A stretch of DNA of 64,000 nt from Paludisphaera mucosa (GCF_029589435.1 NZ_JARRAG010000002.1:4278001-4342000), one strand, 5' to 3'; positions 18,365-28,533 are shown, counted from the stretch's first letter. Numbers and translations: made by a program. The notes: a model not told the origin generated them from the letters alone.

Positions 18365-19846
18365 GTGACCCAGCCGAGCAACGAGCCGATCGCGGGCGGG
18401 GAGCCGTCGCCGACGCGGGCCGACCCCTTCCGGGACCTCCCCGGGCCCCGACCGGCGCCGTGGTGGGCCTGGGCCCTGCTCGGGTTCCTTTTCCTGGCCA
18501 ACGTGCTCGCCGCCGTCGACCACTGGCTGTTCACCGCCCTGACCCTGCCGCTGGGCCGCGAGCTGGAACTCTGGGACGACCAGGCCGACTGGCTGGAGAC
18601 CCTCCCCCTCATCGCCGCGGCGCTCTGGGCGCCGACGCTCGGCTACTTCGCCGACCACGTGCGGCGGCCCCGGCTGCTCGCGCTGGGGATCGCCGTCTTC
18701 GGCCTGGCGAGCGTCGCCACCGCCCTGGCGACCTCGTTCGAGCCGCTCCAGCGGGCGCGGGCCCTCGTGGGGGTCGGCACGGCGACGTTCGGCGTCGTCG
18801 CCCTGACGATCCTGATGGACCTGTTCCCCCGGACCGTCCGGGCCCGGGTGCTGGCGATCTACTTCCTGGCCGGCCCCGTCGGCGCGGCCGCGGCCCTGAA
18901 CTTCGGCCCGGCCCTGGCGGTCGCCACGACCTGGCACACGGCCTTCCTGATCGCCGGCGCTCCGGCGCTCGTCCTGGCCCTGGCGAGCCTGGCCCTGCCC
19001 GACCCCGTCCGGGGCGTGAGCGAGGGGACGCCCGTCCCCAGGCTCCGGCTCCACGAGGCGAGGGGGGCGCGGGGCGAGGACTACGTGGACCTGATGGTCA
19101 ACTCGTCGTTCACCTACGCCGTCTTCGGGCTGACGTTCACGGGGTTCGCGATCGGCGGCCTGACCGCCTGGCTGCCGACCTTCCTGACGGGGGTCCGGGG
19201 CTTCACCGGGCCCCAGGCGACGATCCTGACCGCGACGATCCCCCCGGCCGCCGCGGCCGTCGGCCTGCTGGCGGGGGCCTGGCTGGCCGATCTCTGGGGG
19301 CGGACCGACCCCCGCGCCTACTTCCTCGTCCCCGCCCTCGCGGCCTCGCTCGCGCTGCCGCTCTGGCTGGCGACGGCCCTGGGGCCCGCCCGGCCCTGGC
19401 AGTTCGGGGTGCTCTTCGCGACGATCGCCCTGCTGTTCGCCAACCTCGGCCCCTGCTACGCGATCGTGGCGGCGGTCGCCGCGCCCAACATGCGGGGCGT
19501 GGCCTGCGGCTCGGCCCTGGCCGTCTCGCACCTGCTGGGGGACGTCTGGTCGCCCCGGCTGATGGCCTGGGGGGCCGAGGTCTTCGGCCAGCCCGACGCC
19601 ATGGCCACCTCGTTCGGCAAGGCGCTCGCCACCCTGGGCGCGACGCCCCGGGTCGTCGGCGGCCGGCCGGCCGAGAACGTCGCCGCCGCGCTTCTGTTCG
19701 CCGCGCCGACTCTGGCCGCGGCCGGATTCGTCCTGCTCGCCGGCGCCCGCCACCTGCCCCGGGAGTCGGCCCTGATGCTCGCCAACCTTCGCGCCGCGCC
19801 CCCGCCCGCCGGGGCCGCCCGCGTCGCGACGCCCCCGGGGCCCTGA
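18365..19846 (+). CDS. MFS transporter, spinster-like
   Basis: The product has about 493 residues with twelve predicted spans. The first half has ANVLAAVDHWLFTALTLPLG and the loop WAPTLGYFADHVRRPRLLALG, the MFS motif A equivalent (G-F-x-D-x-x-x-R-R). The segment ALVGVGTATFGVVALTILMDLFP matches motif patterns of spinster-like transporters. The start is placed at GTG 18365, which gives a short hydrophilic N-terminus before the first span. The frame is open farther upstream but without transporter features. Substrate unknown. It is followed by malate dehydrogenase 78 bp downstream. Confidence 0.85.
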   Translation: MTQPSNEPIAGGEPSPTRADPFRDLPGPRPAPWWAWALLGFLFLANVLAAVDHWLFTALTLPLGRELELWDDQADWLETLPLIAAALWAPTLGYFADHVRRPRLLALGIAVFGLASVATALATSFEPLQRARALVGVGTATFGVVALTILMDLFPRTVRARVLAIYFLAGPVGAAAALNFGPALAVATTWHTAFLIAGAPALVLALASLALPDPVRGVSEGTPVPRLRLHEARGARGEDYVDLMVNSSFTYAVFGLTFTGFAIGGLTAWLPTFLTGVRGFTGPQATILTATIPPAAAAVGLLAGAWLADLWGRTDPRAYFLVPALAASLALPLWLATALGPARPWQFGVLFATIALLFANLGPCYAIVAAVAAPNMRGVACGSALAVSHLLGDVWSPRLMAWGAEVFGQPDAMATSFGKALATLGATPRVVGGRPAENVAAALLFAAPTLAAAGFVLLAGARHLPRESALMLANLRAAPPPAGAARVATPPGP

Positions 19847-19924
19847 GCCCGGCCGCCCCGGGCCGTCGGAACACGTGTTTCCCGCAATCGCATCATCACT
19901 CGTGAAGATCGGAGAAGAGTCGAG

Positions 19925-20920
19925 ATGTCCACCCCCATCCGCGTCGCGATCACCGGCGCCGGCGGTCAGATCGGATACGCCCTGCTGTTCCGGATCGCGT
20001 CGGGCGCCCTCTTCGGCCCCGACCGCCCGGTCGCCCTGCAGCTCCTGGAGATCACGCCGGCCCTGCCCTCGCTGGGCGGCACCATCATGGAGCTGGAGGA
20101 CTGCGCGTTCCCGCTGCTGACCGAGGTGAAGGCGTCCGACAAGGCCGAGGTCGCCTTCGCCGACGCCGACTGGGTCATCCTCGTCGGCGGCCTGCCGCGC
20201 AAGGACGGGATGAGCCGGGCCGACCTGATCCGCGCCAACGGGCCGATCTTCACCGGCCAGGGCAAGGCGATCAACGAGGCCGCCGGCCCCAACGTCCGGG
20301 TCGTCACCGTCGCCAACCCCTGCAACACCAACTGCCTGATCGCCAAGTCGCACGCCCCGAAGGTCCCGGCCGACCGCTGGTTCGCCATGACCATGCTCGA
20401 CCAGAACCGGGCCACCGCCCAGATCGCCAAGAAGGCCGGCGTGCCGGTCTCCTCGGTGAAGAAGGTGACGATCTGGGGCAACCACAGCGACACCCAGTAC
20501 CCCGACTACAAGAACGCCGAGATCGCCGGCGTGCCGGCCCCCAAGGTCCTCCGCGAGGATTCCTGGTTCACCGAGACGTTCATCCCGACCGTCGCCAAGC
20601 GGGGCGGGGCCGTCATCAAGGCCCGCGGCGCCTCCTCGGCCGCGTCGGCCGCCAACGCCGCCATCGACACCGTCGCCAACCTGTACCACCCGACCCCGAC
20701 CGACGAGTGGTTCAGCACGGCCGTCGTCTCCGACGGCAGCTACGGCATCCCCTCGGGCCTCATCTACAGCTTCCCGCTCCAGTCCCGGGGCGACGCCGCC
20801 TGGTCGATCGTCCCCAACGTCCCCATCGACGACGACGCCCGCAAGCGCCTCGACGCCTCGGCGGCCGAGCTGATCTCCGAGCGCGACGCCGTCAAGGACC
20901 TCCTCGGCCCCGCCCTCTGA
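19925..20920 (+). CDS. mdh: Malate dehydrogenase
   Basis: This 331-residue enzyme oxidises malate to oxaloacetate with NAD in the TCA cycle. Diagnostic features are the nucleotide-binding GAGGQIGY (about residues 10-17), the substrate loop [30 protein letters not shown] and the catalytic [12 protein letters not shown] with its His. The pattern matches the cytosolic-type MDH group (GAGGQI, NPCNTN) common in planctomycetes and Actinobacteria. ATG 19925 follows GGAGAAGAG. A T-rich hairpin terminator lies 48 bp after the stop. Confidence 0.96.
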   Translation: MSTPIRVAITGAGGQIGYALLFRIASGALFGPDRPVALQLLEITPALPSLGGTIMELEDCAFPLLTEVKASDKAEVAFADADWVILVGGLPRKDGMSRADLIRANGPIFTGQGKAINEAAGPNVRVVTVANPCNTNCLIAKSHAPKVPADRWFAMTMLDQNRATAQIAKKAGVPVSSVKKVTIWGNHSDTQYPDYKNAEIAGVPAPKVLREDSWFTETFIPTVAKRGGAVIKARGASSAASAANAAIDTVANLYHPTPTDEWFSTAVVSDGSYGIPSGLIYSFPLQSRGDAAWSIVPNVPIDDDARKRLDASAAELISERDAVKDLLGPAL

Positions 20921-20968
20921 GCCCGGCCTGACAACCGGCTTCGTTCCCCAACCAAGCCATTCGCACTC

Positions 20969-21005
20969 AAGAGGCAAGTCCTTGCGATCCAAGGATTTGC
21001 CTCTT
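20969..21005 (+). terminator. Rho-independent terminator of mdh
   Basis: Stem AAGAGGCAA (20969-20977) pairs with TTGCCTCTT (20997-21005), with an inner CCTTG/CAAGG pairing. The 3' arm runs into TTTT. This is the best intrinsic terminator on the plus strand of the window. Confidence 0.85.
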
Positions 21006-21145
21006 TTCGATTCGGCTTCGTTGGTCGAATTCGCTTACGATTTCTTGGCCGCGTCGCCTCGGCCGGCCTCACCTCGGAAGCCTTCAGGACGCGGCATTCC
21101 TGATGTCACTATAGTCACGAATGCCCAATTGCGAGCGCGGGACGC

Positions 21146-21814
21146 TCAGGGCAGGGGACGGCCGAAGAGCTGCACCGCGAAGAGGTCGCGCAGGTCGCCG
21201 GACGACGGAGCGAGGGTCGCGCCGACGCCCAGCTCGGTGAACTCGGCGTCCAGGATGTTGGCGCGGTGGTCCGGCGAGTCCATCCAGGCGGCGACGACGG
21301 CGTCGGCCAGCGCCAGGTCGGGGGCGACCGGGAATTCGCGGAAGAGGTTCTCGCCGATCGCCGCGGCGGGATAGCCGACGGCCGCCGCGCGGTCGAACGG
21401 CGTGACCCCGTCCACGACGTGCTCGACGATCCCCCGCGCCGCCAGATCCACCGCATCCCCCTGCGCCGCGGCCGCCAGCCGATCGCTCCAGGCCACAGCC
21501 GCCAGCCCCGCCGACGCCCGTTGCTGATTCGTCAGGTCCAGGATCCGCCGCGCGATCGCCGGGGCCAGGTCCGCCGCCGGCGCGACGGTCGGTGTCGGTG
21601 CCGGCGCGGCGATCGCCGGGGTCGCGACGCTCGCCGCCGACCGCGTGAGCCGACCCCGAGCCTTCGTGACGGCCGCAGCCTTGACCCGAGGCGCAGGCCG
21701 CTGCGGCACCGGTCGGGCCGCCCTCCGAACCGGTGGCCTCGCCGCCTCCAGGTCGGTCGTGGCCAGGAAACTCAGGGCGCATGCGATCGCGAGCGCCTTG
21801 GACAGGGCTTTCAT
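21146..21814 (-). CDS. Secreted CAP-domain (SCP/PR-1-like) protein
   Basis: About 222 residues. The signal peptide (residues 1-24) precedes a basic, Ala/Pro-rich linker and a CAP domain (residues about 90-215). The domain is seen in ILDLTNQQRASAGLAAVAWSDRLAAAAQ, the core GENLFREF and the ending WMDSPDHRANILDAEFTELGVG, the classic bacterial YkwD-type signature. ATG 21814 begins the signal peptide; the frame is open upstream without protein features. CAP proteins are extracellular; the role of bacterial ones is mostly unknown. Confidence 0.88.
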   Translation of the reverse strand: MKALSKALAIACALSFLATTDLEAARPPVRRAARPVPQRPAPRVKAAAVTKARGRLTRSAASVATPAIAAPAPTPTVAPAADLAPAIARRILDLTNQQRASAGLAAVAWSDRLAAAAQGDAVDLAARGIVEHVVDGVTPFDRAAAVGYPAAAIGENLFREFPVAPDLALADAVVAAWMDSPDHRANILDAEFTELGVGATLAPSSGDLRDLFAVQLFGRPLP

Positions 21815-22030
21815 GATGGATCTCGGCGTGAGGATTCCGCGGCGACGGCGACGTCCGACGGATCGTCCCACCCGCCAAGGAGAGGCCCGGCGTATGTGAC
21901 ACTCAGACGCCGGGAAGCGTCGCAATCTTACATGACGATCCTCACCCCGCCCATCATTCCAACGCGAAGTCGCGTTTTTCCAACGCGAGCGTCCCGGCGA
22001 ATCGACGGAGTCTCATCGCCTCGGTACCGG

Positions 22031-22891
22031 TCAGCGAGTGTCCGTCGCGACATCCCGACTCCCGCGTAGCTGGAAGAAACATCCCAAAGCGAGACATCCA
22101 CTCCCCACGATGCTCAGGCCGAAGCTGCCGGGTTCCGGCACCACCGAGGCGTTTCGAATCATGACGCCGGGGTCGATGTCGATGGAAGTGATGCCCGCCC
22201 CGTTGTAGTGGTAGATGAGGACGCTCACCGACGCCTGGATCGTCCATGTCCTCGAATAGTTGAAGTTTCTGTACCAATAGCCATATGTTTCACCAAGGAT
22301 CTTGTCATCGCTGAAGATGAAGTCGAAGTCTCCGGGTTGAGTGACGGTTTGCCATGTACTGGTGGGAAAATAGCTGTAAAGGCCCACGATACCCCCACCC
22401 GAAGACGTGGTCTGGGCCGACGACGACACCGAGAACATGAGCACGTCGCCCTCAGCGACAACCCCCTTGAGGTGATAAAAAGAATCGAAGCCGATGGAAC
22501 TCGAATCTTCTGCAGGCCCGCTGGGTGGGCCGAGGGTGACCCGGATCGAGCTGGTGATGCTCAACGTCGACCAGCTATAGTTCGTGGCCTGCGGGTCGTA
22601 TCCCCCGACCGACAGGGAGCCGTCGAGCAGGGCTCCGGCGGCATGGGCCGACCCGACATAGTCTGTACTCGCCTCAGCGACGGCCGTCGCCGTCCCCGGG
22701 CTCGACGTGAATGTGGTTTCGGGCAGCGTCAGCGGGGTACGCCCGCCGAGCGAGCCGAGTACGTGGGCGCCGCGATCGTTAGTATATTGGGACGAGATTC
22801 TCATCTCCCAGGGATTGGTGGCGAATCCGGCGTCCGCCGCATCGGTCCAACAGCAGAGGATTCCCAGAATGCAAAGCGATTTTCTGTTCAT
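22031..22891 (-). CDS. PEP-CTERM-type exported protein
   Basis: About 286 residues. A signal peptide (MNRKSLCILGILCCWTDAADAG) is followed by a beta-rich, Ser/Thr-rich mature part. The C-terminal sorting signal reads VVPEPGSFGLSIVGSGCLALGCFFQLRG, that is PEP, a hydrophobic span and a basic end. Such proteins are sorted by exosortase and may be surface or matrix proteins. ATG 22891 is preferred as signal peptide start; ATG 22912 is possible. Base composition is a little less GC-rich than the neighbours. No exosortase gene is in the window. Confidence 0.85.
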   Translation of the reverse strand: MNRKSLCILGILCCWTDAADAGFATNPWEMRISSQYTNDRGAHVLGSLGGRTPLTLPETTFTSSPGTATAVAEASTDYVGSAHAAGALLDGSLSVGGYDPQATNYSWSTLSITSSIRVTLGPPSGPAEDSSSIGFDSFYHLKGVVAEGDVLMFSVSSSAQTTSSGGGIVGLYSYFPTSTWQTVTQPGDFDFIFSDDKILGETYGYWYRNFNYSRTWTIQASVSVLIYHYNGAGITSIDIDPGVMIRNASVVPEPGSFGLSIVGSGCLALGCFFQLRGSRDVATDTR

Positions 22892-23149
22892 AATGATGCT
22901 GACGCCTTCCATCGGATTGAGAGGGGCGGCACTCGGAGTACACCTGATCGATCCCCCACCTGGGAGAGCACCCAGCCAGGCGTTTGAACCCCGTGAGGAT
23001 GTAGCTTCCCAAGCCTGTCCTTGACCTCGGACGGCGTGATGAAATTCGCCTCTTCACCGAGAGCGTAGGGAGGCTTCAAAAGACCGCGGCTGCGTTTTGC
23101 AAGTCAGCTCGGTCCTTCCGACTATAGAGACGACGTTCGCAGCCGGTTT

Positions 23150-26100
23150 TCACGGCTTCGGGGCGGATCCCGTCGTTCCGGCCGGCAGGGCAGGCAAGGC
23201 ATGAGCGGAAGCCGGGTTGGTCGACCAGGTGATGAGGCGGATCGGCGGTTCGTGGCCGTAGGCGAGGCGCGAGAGGGTCGCGCCGTCGGGGGAGAATCGG
23301 AGTTCGGACCGGGGGGAGGGGGGGCCGTCGAGGGCGAGCAGGGGCCGGCCGCTCGCGACGTCGAGGAGGGTCGTCGTCCCGTCGCCGTCGACGGCGGCGA
23401 GGAGTCGGCCGCCGGGGTCGAATTCGAGACATCGAATTGACGAGCCCATCTCGATGACGAGGGGGGTGTCGGACGAGGGTCGGGTCGGCGCGAGGGTGAT
23501 CTCGCCGGACTCGCAGCCCACGGCCGCGATTGTCCCGTCGAAGCTGATCGCGAGCGCGTTCGGCCACCCGGTCTTCCGGCCGCAGAGATCCGAGGCGACC
23601 TCGCCCGCCACGTCCCAGACGGTGAGCCCCCCGGTGGTCGCCAGGGCCAGACACCGGCCGTCCGGGAAGAAGCGCGGCGGGGCCTCCGAGCCCCGCGGTA
23701 TCGAAGTAGTTCGCCAGTCGGATAGGTCCCACGCGACCGTCGTCGTGACCTGGATCGGGGCGAGCGATCGATAGCTGGATACGAGGCGGGAGCCGTCCGG
23801 TGAGAATTCGAACCGGATGGTCTGCCGGAGATCGGCCGGCGGGTGGCCGGGCGGTGGGAAGGGCTGGTCCGGGGGTTCGGACCGACCGTCGAGGGCGACG
23901 AGGCAGAATCGGCGAGCGTCCGGGGTGTCCCACGAGACGGCCGCCCTGGAGCCGTCGGGCGAGACGGCGACCGCATTCATCCAGTATCGGCCCACCTTGC
24001 GCAGGTCCTCGACGCGGCCGTCGGCGAACGTCCAGCGGAAGAACCGGACGAAGTCAGCCCTCGTCTCGCCGCCGATCAGCGCCTCCGGGGTCCAGGCCGG
24101 GCGGAGATCCTGGCTCATCGAGGTTTCGGCGACGGCCTCTCGGCGAGTCGATGACTCCTCCGGGATCCAGAGGTCGACGGCGCCGTCCACGCCGCTCGCC
24201 GCGAGGGTCGCACCGGTCGGCGGGAATGCGACGGACCAGTATCGACCGGTCGGGCCGGTGTGGCGGTCGAGGATCCTCCCCGTCGCGGCGTCGTACACGT
24301 TCAGGGCGCCGCGGCCTCCACAGGCGGCCAGCCGTCGCCCGTCGGGCGAGAAGGCGATGCCTTCGACGCCGCCCGGCATGCTCGCGAAGATGCGATATCG
24401 CGCCCCGGCCTCGCCCTCGCGGTCTCCGGCCCGCACCGCGCCGTCGGCGTGCCCCGTGGCCGCCCAGCGACCCGAGGGATGGAAGGCGACGCATCGGGTG
24501 GCGTGGGCGACGTCGTTCCGGGTCGCCTCCAGCGAGGTCGCGTCGTACCAGCGCATCCCCAGCGGTGGATCGCAGGCCGCGGCGATCGTTCGTCCGTCCG
24601 GGGAGATGGACAGGCCCTGGATGCGAAATCCAAGCGGATCAGGGGCGAGGGTCCCGCGGCCCGTCGCGAGCTCCCAGCGCGTCAGCCGGCCCGCGTGATC
24701 GCCCGAGAAAAGCGAACGGCCATCGGACGAGAAGACGACCGAGACGACCTCGACGTCGACCCGGCCGAGGATTCGGGAGGGCTTCGTCTCGTCGTCGGCG
24801 TTCCAGAGGCGGACGGTGCCGTCATTGCCGCAGCTGGCGAGGGAGCGTCCGTCCGGGGCGAAGGTGGCGCAGTCGACGTCGCCCTCGTGGCCGCGGAAGG
24901 TGCGGAGGAGGGCGCCGGAATCGGCGTCCCACAGGCGGATGGTGGCGTCGGCTCCGCAGGTGGCGAGGGTGCGGCCGTCGGGGGCGTATTCGACGTGGTA
25001 GACGTCGCCCTTGTGGCCTTCGAGGCGTCGGGGCTGGACGTGGCAGGTACGCCAGAGATAGTGCCAGGCGAAGTCGCGGTCGTCCTCGGCGCCGGGGACG
25101 GGGATGTGGCGGGAGAGGATGTCGACGGCCTCTTCAAGATTGTTGCGGCGGACGTGCTGGCCGGCCTGGGCGACGTCGCGGACGTACTCGGCCCGGCGCT
25201 GGATGCGGGCCAGGTCGCGATTGCGGGAGGAGAGGCTGAGGACCGCGGCGGAGCCGACGGCGGCCAGCAGCAGGGACAGGGTCAGGGCGGCGGCGAGGGG
25301 CTTGTGGCGGCGGACCCAGCGCTCGACGCGCTTCCAGGGGCTGGGGCGGCGGGCGAGGATCGGGCGGCCGTCGAGGAACCGCCGCAGGTCGGCGGCCAGC
25401 TCGCCGGCGGTCTGGTAGCGCTGGTCGGGGTCGCGGCCCAGGGCGCGGAGGACGATCGTCTCCAGGTCGCGGGGGATCGAGCGGTCCCAGGCGCGGGGGC
25501 GGCGGGGCTCGCCCGAGGCCAGGCCGGCGAGCAGGGCGTCGCGGTCGGCGCCCTCGCGAGCGGGGCGGAGGGTCAGCAGCTCGTAGAGGGTCGCGCCCAG
25601 CGAGTAGACGTCGGTCCGCTCGTCGACGCGCGAGGGGTCGCCCGACGACTGCTCGGGGCTCATGTAGCGGAGGGTGCCCAGCAGGTCGCCGGTGAGGGTC
25701 AGGCCGGGGTCGGACTCCAGGCGGGCGAGCCCGAAGTCGGTGACCCAGAGGACGCCGCGGGCGTCGAGCATCAGGTTCGACGGCTTGACGTCGCGGTGGA
25801 CCACCCCCTGGCGGTGCGCGTGCTCCAGCGCTTCGGCCGCCTGCACGCACCACCCGGCCGCCGCCCGGTGGTGGGCGACGCCTCGCGGCCAGGGGCCCGA
25901 GTCGGACGGGGGTTCGGAACTCGACGCGAGGGGGCCGCCGGCCGCCGCCGAGACCAAGTCCGTCGCGGGCTCGGTGGGGGGCGGGGCGTCGGTCCGGGCC
26001 GTCCCGCCGAGCCCGAGGTCGCGGGCCTCGCCGCGGCGCTCGCGGATCCAGTCGGCGAGCGAGCGGCCCTCGATGAACTGCATGGCGTAATAGTGCACGC

Positions 26101-26563
26101 CCCGCTCGCAGCCGACGGAGAAGATGGGGACGATGTTGGTGTGGTGCAGCCGCGCCGCGGCCTGGGCCTCGACCTGGAACCGGCCCAGACGCAGGGGGTC
26201 GAGCGCCGCGGCGAACGGCAAGACCTTGACGGCCACCCGCCGCCTCAGGCTGACCTGGCGGGCCTCGAAGACGACGCCCATGCCGCCGCGGCCGACGGGG
26301 CGGACCAGGACGAAGTCGCCGAGCCGGGCCCCGGCCGGGACGTCGTCTGAGTCGTCGAGCGGGGCGGGGAGCCGGCCGGTCACGTCGAGGACCCGGATGC
26401 AGGCCAACAGCCGTTCGGCGATCTCGGGGTGGACGGCCGCCAGCAGCTCGGCTTCGACCGGCCGTCCCGATTCCAGGGCGCGGAGATAGTCGTCGAGGGC
26501 GCGGGCCAGCTCGGAATCGCCGTCGCCCCCGGACGCGTCGGGGGCCTCGCCGGGGACGCTCAC
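23150..26563 (-). CDS. Membrane Ser/Thr protein kinase with WD40 repeats
   Basis: About 1137 residues. The kinase domain (residues about 83-395) has P-loop GRGGMGVVF (91-99), Lys 113 in AVKVL, catalytic HRDVKPSN (from 256) and DFG (276-278). A low-complexity insertion of about 45 residues lies near 178-225. One membrane span (about 424-444) follows, then a long WD40 region (about 500 onward) with units such as GHKGDVYHVEYAPDGRTLATC and GHEGDVDCATFAPDGRSLASC. The start is GTG 26563, whose GTGA overlaps the TGA of the upstream sigma factor gene, which implies translational coupling. The planned output is phosphorylation of unknown targets in response to an extracytoplasmic signal. Confidence 0.9.
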   Translation of the reverse strand: MSVPGEAPDASGGDGDSELARALDDYLRALESGRPVEAELLAAVHPEIAERLLACIRVLDVTGRLPAPLDDSDDVPAGARLGDFVLVRPVGRGGMGVVFEARQVSLRRRVAVKVLPFAAALDPLRLGRFQVEAQAAARLHHTNIVPIFSVGCERGVHYYAMQFIEGRSLADWIRERRGEARDLGLGGTARTDAPPPTEPATDLVSAAAGGPLASSSEPPSDSGPWPRGVAHHRAAAGWCVQAAEALEHAHRQGVVHRDVKPSNLMLDARGVLWVTDFGLARLESDPGLTLTGDLLGTLRYMSPEQSSGDPSRVDERTDVYSLGATLYELLTLRPAREGADRDALLAGLASGEPRRPRAWDRSIPRDLETIVLRALGRDPDQRYQTAGELAADLRRFLDGRPILARRPSPWKRVERWVRRHKPLAAALTLSLLLAAVGSAAVLSLSSRNRDLARIQRRAEYVRDVAQAGQHVRRNNLEEAVDILSRHIPVPGAEDDRDFAWHYLWRTCHVQPRRLEGHKGDVYHVEYAPDGRTLATCGADATIRLWDADSGALLRTFRGHEGDVDCATFAPDGRSLASCGNDGTVRLWNADDETKPSRILGRVDVEVVSVVFSSDGRSLFSGDHAGRLTRWELATGRGTLAPDPLGFRIQGLSISPDGRTIAAACDPPLGMRWYDATSLEATRNDVAHATRCVAFHPSGRWAATGHADGAVRAGDREGEAGARYRIFASMPGGVEGIAFSPDGRRLAACGGRGALNVYDAATGRILDRHTGPTGRYWSVAFPPTGATLAASGVDGAVDLWIPEESSTRREAVAETSMSQDLRPAWTPEALIGGETRADFVRFFRWTFADGRVEDLRKVGRYWMNAVAVSPDGSRAAVSWDTPDARRFCLVALDGRSEPPDQPFPPPGHPPADLRQTIRFEFSPDGSRLVSSYRSLAPIQVTTTVAWDLSDWRTTSIPRGSEAPPRFFPDGRCLALATTGGLTVWDVAGEVASDLCGRKTGWPNALAISFDGTIAAVGCESGEITLAPTRPSSDTPLVIEMGSSIRCLEFDPGGRLLAAVDGDGTTTLLDVASGRPLLALDGPPSPRSELRFSPDGATLSRLAYGHEPPIRLITWSTNPASAHALPALPAGTTGSAPKP

Positions 26564-27141
26564 GCGCGGCCCTCCAGCTCGGCGTTGAGCCGCTCCAGGG
26601 CCCGCGCCCAGAGCATCCGGACGGCCCCCGGCGACCGGCCCATGCGGGGTGCGACGTCCTCGAACGGCAGGTGGTGGAGCGTGCGCAGGCGGTAGACCTC
26701 GCGGTAGTCGTGGGGCAGCCGCTCGACGGCCTCGGCCAGCAGCAGCGCCCGCTCGCGCCGCGCCGCCCCCTCGCTGGGCGAGGGCCCGCGCGCCATCAGG
26801 GCCCGCGGGGCCGGCCCCCGCGGCCGGCGGATCATGGCGTCGAGCGATTCCTGGCGGTCGCAGCTCCGCGCCCGGCGGCGGTGGTGCTTGACCTGGTCGG
26901 CCAGGCAGTTCGCCAGGATGCGGCGGAGCCAGGCCAGGAACTCGCGCTCGCCGCCCCCTTCGAAGCTCGCGATGTCGCGGCCGGCGCGCAGGAAGGCCTC
27001 CTGGACGACGTCCGAGGGGTCGATCCGGGCCCGCAGCGACGGCCCCACCAGCCCGCCGACCGCCGAGCGCAGGCGGTCGCGATGGCGGTCCAGCAGCTCC
27101 CCCAGCGCGTCGGCGTCGCCCCGCCTCGCCCGCTCGATCAT
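26560..27141 (-). CDS. ECF sigma factor (planctomycete type)
   Basis: About 193 residues. The sigma-70 region 2 has RIDPSDVVQEAFLRAGRDIASF and EFLAWLRRILANCLADQVKHHRR. Region 4 has LPHDYREVYRLRTLHHLPFEDVAPRMGRSPGAVRMLWARALERL. ATG 27141 is chosen because GAGGGAGGAC lies 7 bases upstream, although the frame is open to 27198. The gene overlaps the kinase gene by four bases. In planctomycetes such ECF groups are linked with Ser/Thr kinases, so the kinase may regulate the sigma factor; this is inference from context. Confidence 0.92.
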   Translation of the reverse strand: MIERARRGDADALGELLDRHRDRLRSAVGGLVGPSLRARIDPSDVVQEAFLRAGRDIASFEGGGEREFLAWLRRILANCLADQVKHHRRRARSCDRQESLDAMIRRPRGPAPRALMARGPSPSEGAARRERALLLAEAVERLPHDYREVYRLRTLHHLPFEDVAPRMGRSPGAVRMLWARALERLNAELEGRA

Positions 27142-27408
27142 CGCGCCGTCCTCCCTCGTCGGGGGTCCGCAGCCGCTCCCGAGACGCCACCGTCCCATGA
27201 TGACGACGTCCGGGGTCGATTCTCACGCCAAAAATCGAAGGACCGGCGATTCCGCGGCGGGCCGTCGGGTTTCGCGGCCGGCCTTCGACGTTGTTGACGC
27301 GGGATCCGGGGCGGCACTATGTTGAACCTCCGTGGAACATCCTGGATCGCGACGCGACGGCCCACGGCGGTCGCGCCGGGCACGCCCCTGGGCCGAGGAG
27401 ACGAAGCG

Positions 27409-28440
27409 ATGGCGAACGACGCCCCCCTGTCGGACAAGCCCGAATGCTGCGAGAACTGGTCGCGGCGCGACTTCGTGCGGAGCCTGGGCGCGGGGATGCT
27501 CGGGGCGTCCGTCCCGGGCCTCGGCGCCGCGGCCTGGGCGGCCGACGAGAAGCCCGCGAAGGCCGGCCCCAGCCCCTCCGACCTCGCCGAGACGGCCGTG
27601 GCGCGGTTCTACAAGTCGCTCTCCAAGTCGCAGCGCGAGGCGATCTGCTTCCCGTTCGACCACCAGCTGCGGACGGTGGTCAAGAACAACTGGAGCATCG
27701 TCAAGCCGACGATCCGCGACCTCGACAAGGAGCAGCAGGCGCTCTGCCGCGAGATCATGAAGGACCTCTCCAGCGAGGACGGCTACGAGCGGTTCATGCG
27801 GCAGATGAAGGACGACGCGGGGGGCTTCGACGCCTACCACGTCGCGGTCTTCGGCGAACCCGAGAGCGAGAAGCCGTTCGAGTGGGTGCTCACCGGCCGG
27901 CACGACACCCTGCGCGTCGACGGCGACAGCGTCGTCGGCTCGGCCTTCGGCGGCCCGATCTTCTACGGCCACGCCGCCAACGGAAACTTCGACGAGGACG
28001 CCAAGCACACGAACAACGTCTGGTGGCCCCAGGCCGAGCAGGCCAACAAGATCTTCTCCACCCTCGACGAGGCCCAGCGCAAGCAGGCGCTCATGGAAGA
28101 CGCCGAGGCCGACGACTCCGAGACGATCAAGCTCAAGGGCCAGGCGCTCGCCGCCACCGGCCTCTCGATCGGCACGCTCGACGGCCAGCAGAAGGACATG
28201 ACCCGCAAGCTCGTCGAGACCATGCTCGCCATCTTCCGCGAGGTCGACGCCGCCGAGGTCCGTCGCTGCCTCGAAGCCAGCGGCGGCGTCGACAAGCTCC
28301 GCCTCACCTTCTACAAGGAAGACGACATCGGCGACGACGGCGTCTGGGACATCTGGAAGCTCGAAGGCCCCGCCTTCTCCTGGTACTTCCGCGGCGCCCC
28401 TCACGTCCACGCCTGGCTCAACGTCGCCCGCCCCGTCTGA
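27409..28440 (+). CDS. DUF3500 domain protein with Tat-like signal
   Basis: About 343 residues. Near the start is the twin-arginine motif SRRDFVRSLGAGMLG followed by a hydrophobic stretch and GAAAWAADE, a probable Tat signal. The rest matches DUF3500 patterns: FPFDHQLRTVVKNNWSIVKP, HVAVFGEP, GRHDTLRVDG, GPIFYGH and the ending WYFRGAPHVHAWLNV. ATG 27409 has GAGGAG close upstream. The activity of DUF3500 is unknown. It is divergent from the ECF/kinase pair. Confidence 0.88.
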   Translation: MANDAPLSDKPECCENWSRRDFVRSLGAGMLGASVPGLGAAAWAADEKPAKAGPSPSDLAETAVARFYKSLSKSQREAICFPFDHQLRTVVKNNWSIVKPTIRDLDKEQQALCREIMKDLSSEDGYERFMRQMKDDAGGFDAYHVAVFGEPESEKPFEWVLTGRHDTLRVDGDSVVGSAFGGPIFYGHAANGNFDEDAKHTNNVWWPQAEQANKIFSTLDEAQRKQALMEDAEADDSETIKLKGQALAATGLSIGTLDGQQKDMTRKLVETMLAIFREVDAAEVRRCLEASGGVDKLRLTFYKEDDIGDDGVWDIWKLEGPAFSWYFRGAPHVHAWLNVARPV

Positions 28441-28451
28441 TCGCCGCGGAT

Positions 28452-28480
28452 CCGGCGGCGTTCGCCAGGGACGCCGCCGG
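28452..28480 (+). terminator. GC-rich hairpin after the DUF3500 gene
   Basis: CCGGCGGCG (28452-28460) pairs with CGCCGCCGG (28472-28480), eleven bases after the stop. There is no U tract, so termination is plausible rather than shown. Confidence 0.45.
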
Positions 28481-28533
28481 CTCGGCATCTTGCGCAACGG
28501 TCGAAGCGACTTTCGAAATCAAAGACGACACTC

